DNA from: Aquibium sp. ELW1220
Lineage (GTDB): Bacteria > Pseudomonadota > Alphaproteobacteria > Rhizobiales > Rhizobiaceae
DNA length: 64,000 nucleotides
NCBI RefSeq assembly: GCF_030398385.1
Contig: NZ_JAOAOQ010000021.1
Location: forward strand, 28,985 to 92,984
Direction: 5' to 3'
Shown: positions 63,028 to 64,000 of the stretch, piece after piece
Numbering within the stretch: position 1 is the stretch's first letter
How the letters are laid out: every line of letters starts with the position of its first letter
Translations under genes and position numbers: made by a program
The notes under the pieces: generated by a model
What the model was told of the DNA's origin: nothing
What the model saw: the letters and a program-made list of their open reading frames with translations, nothing else
Databases searched by the model: none

Positions 63028-63601
63028 GACGCTCGCCCTCCATCTCGATCGCGGCCTCGGCGGCCGGCGGCAGGTCGTGCTGCGGCGACGGGTCGTCGAT
63101 CACGCCCATGATCACGGCCGCGCGCTTGACGATCTCGGACAGCGCCTGGGCGAGCAGGAGGATGAAGCCGAGCAGCACCATCCCCTTGGCGGGCCAGATG
63201 ATCAGGCCGCCGGAGTTCGACGACATCTCGCCGCTGTTGTAGGACAGCATGAACCAAGGCCAGCACAGGTAGACGAGCAGCGCGGCGAAGGGCAGCAGAA
63301 AGAAGACGTGGCAGAGGAGGTCGATCCAGTCGCGGGTCCGCTTGCTCAGCCGATTCGAGACGATGTCGATGCGGATGTGCTCGTTCTGCCGCAGGGTATA
63401 GGCGGCGGCGAGCATGAACACCGTGCCGTAGAGATACCACTGCGCCTCCAGCCAGGCGTTCGACGAGATGTCGAAGGCCTTGCGCATGCTGGCATTGCCG
63501 GCGCTGATCAGAACCGCGACCAGGATCAACCAGGAGACGTTCTTCCCGATGAATCCGGTTATGCGGTCAACAAGCCGCGAAAGAGCCAGAAGCCCCGCCA
63601 T
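63020..63601 (-). CDS. dctQ: TRAP transporter small permease (DctQ-like)
   Basis: 193 aa from the ATG at 63601, chosen because GGGAGGT lies 8 nt upstream; a GTG at 63610 would overlap that ribosome site. Four hydrophobic segments (NVSWLILVAVLISAGNASM, AQWYLYGTVFMLAAAYTL, LCHVFFLLPFAALLVYLCWPW, AKGMVLLGFILLLAQALSEI) and the ERIRIDIVSNRLS-like NEHIRIDIVSNRL motif are typical of DctQ. Located upstream of dctM and overlapping it. Confidence 0.93.
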   Translation of the reverse strand: MAGLLALSRLVDRITGFIGKNVSWLILVAVLISAGNASMRKAFDISSNAWLEAQWYLYGTVFMLAAAYTLRQNEHIRIDIVSNRLSKRTRDWIDLLCHVFFLLPFAALLVYLCWPWFMLSYNSGEMSSNSGGLIIWPAKGMVLLGFILLLAQALSEIVKRAAVIMGVIDDPSPQHDLPPAAEAAIEMEGERRD

Positions 63602-63781
63602 GAAGTACACCTCCCGATATGCCTTTGTCGGTAACCCCGTGATCCGGCGACGCTTCTTATCTCATGTCGGACGCCGGCCTGGCCGTCCCTTCCGCGAGGA
63701 TGCGACGGCCGGGCAGTGATTATCAGCTTTGTCGGCGCAATCAAAGAGATTGGCCTTCAAACCGGCAGGCGGGGGATGCGA

Positions 63782-63799
63782 TTACGTGATTCTACGTAA
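63782..63799. promoter_or_regulatory. Perfect inverted repeat TTACGT-N6-ACGTAA upstream of dctQ
   Basis: TTACGT-GATTCT-ACGTAA is a perfect 6+6+6 inverted repeat 181-198 nt upstream of dctQ and just after the stop of a possible partial gene at the right edge. It has the size of an operator for a dimeric regulator. No -10/-35 call is attempted. Confidence 0.35.
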
Positions 63800-63805
63800 C
63801 CGTCT

Positions 63806-64000
63806 CTAGCCCGTCTTATTCATGAGTTCGCTTTCGCGGATGACGCCGGTCGATGGTACGCGGGCAGTCGAGGCGTCTCTTTCACCGCGGGCGGATCTGG
63901 ACTTGTAGAACGCGCTGGAGGTTGATGGGGCCTGGTTGCGGGGGCGTTCCGCCCGGGTCGCCTCACGGTCCCGCCGGCTGCAGCGTCGCGGCGATGGAAC
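63806..64000 (-). CDS. Possible C-terminal end of a gene running off the right edge
   Basis: The minus strand is open for 64 codons from the window edge to a TAG at 63806, ending in STGVIRESELMNKTG. The preceding residues are rich in Arg, Ser and Ala without a recognisable domain. Codon use is only partly like the neighbours (it uses AGA, CGA and TCA). Could be a disordered C-terminus or just a chance frame. Confidence 0.22.
   Translation of the reverse strand, partial: VPSPRRCSRRDREATRAERPRNQAPSTSSAFYKSRSARGERDASTARVPSTGVIRESELMNKTG

Noticed and set aside
63827..63905. Small plus-strand ORF near the right edge
   Set aside because: About 28 codons, no ribosome site and no recognisable sequence; it overlaps the possible minus-strand partial gene.

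Overview
This 64 kb window is high-G+C chromosomal DNA from an alphaproteobacterium. It is most likely a member of Hyphomicrobiales (Rhizobiales) close to the Mesorhizobium/Phyllobacteriaceae group. That placement is an inference from gene content (carnitine and purine catabolism, TRAP and peptide ABC uptake, a CobW/WD40 pair, DUF2161, a UdgX/radical-SAM pair) and from dense GC-rich palindromic intergenic repeats. No rRNA, tRNA, CRISPR array, prophage or insertion sequence was recognised.

Layout. 1-2450: a partial GNAT gene with a MarR regulator, then a divergent ArsR regulator with an Old-Yellow-Enzyme reductase. 2479-3143: a VapBC toxin-antitoxin pair. 3210-13799: a carnitine/betaine catabolic region with a GlxA/CdhR-type regulator, a dehydrocarnitine-cleaving BKACE enzyme, a carnitine dehydrogenase-like enzyme, an acyl-CoA dehydrogenase, an NDP-forming acyl-CoA ligase, a CaiD-like carnitinyl-CoA dehydratase and an alpha/beta hydrolase. 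Palindromic repeats, a DUF2161 gene and a pair of small Cys-rich exported peptides interrupt it. 13910-15781: a CAP-domain lipoprotein, a phosphodiesterase-type hydrolase and a ParDE pair. 15830-23054: a Dpp-like ABC transporter with a CocE-type hydrolase.

23175-37438 is a purine catabolic region: guanine deaminase, XdhABC, urate hydroxylase PuuD, HIU hydrolase, a PuuE-UraD fusion, ureidoglycine aminohydrolase, ureidoglycolate lyase, an uncharacterised CDA-fold deaminase and a LysR regulator. It covers guanine to glyoxylate except for allantoate hydrolysis (no AllC is seen). 37549-42304 carries MOSC, glycosyltransferase-like and UPF0303 proteins, hydroxypyruvate isomerase, glycerate 2-kinase (a possible sink for glyoxylate carbon) and an orphan MntA. 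42733-45467: a DUF4130-UdgX fusion with its radical-SAM partner. 45654-49567: MerR/CMD, a PuuA-like glutamine synthetase and a class III aminotransferase. 49723-58240: GNAT, exported protein, WD40, CobW GTPase, MarR, EamA transporter, LacI (apparently CTG-started), D-2-hydroxyacid dehydrogenase and a C26 peptidase. 58531-63601: a TakP-like TRAP system with two tandem binding proteins facing their convergent permease genes.

The most unusual items are: four copies of an exactly 160-bp palindromic element whose mini-hairpins vary in a compensated way; two adjacent small Cys-rich exported peptides; a probable CTG-started LacI regulator next to a perfect 13-bp palindrome; a Pro/Gly-rich tail on the TRAP large permease; and the combination of CoA-dependent and CoA-independent carnitine enzymes.
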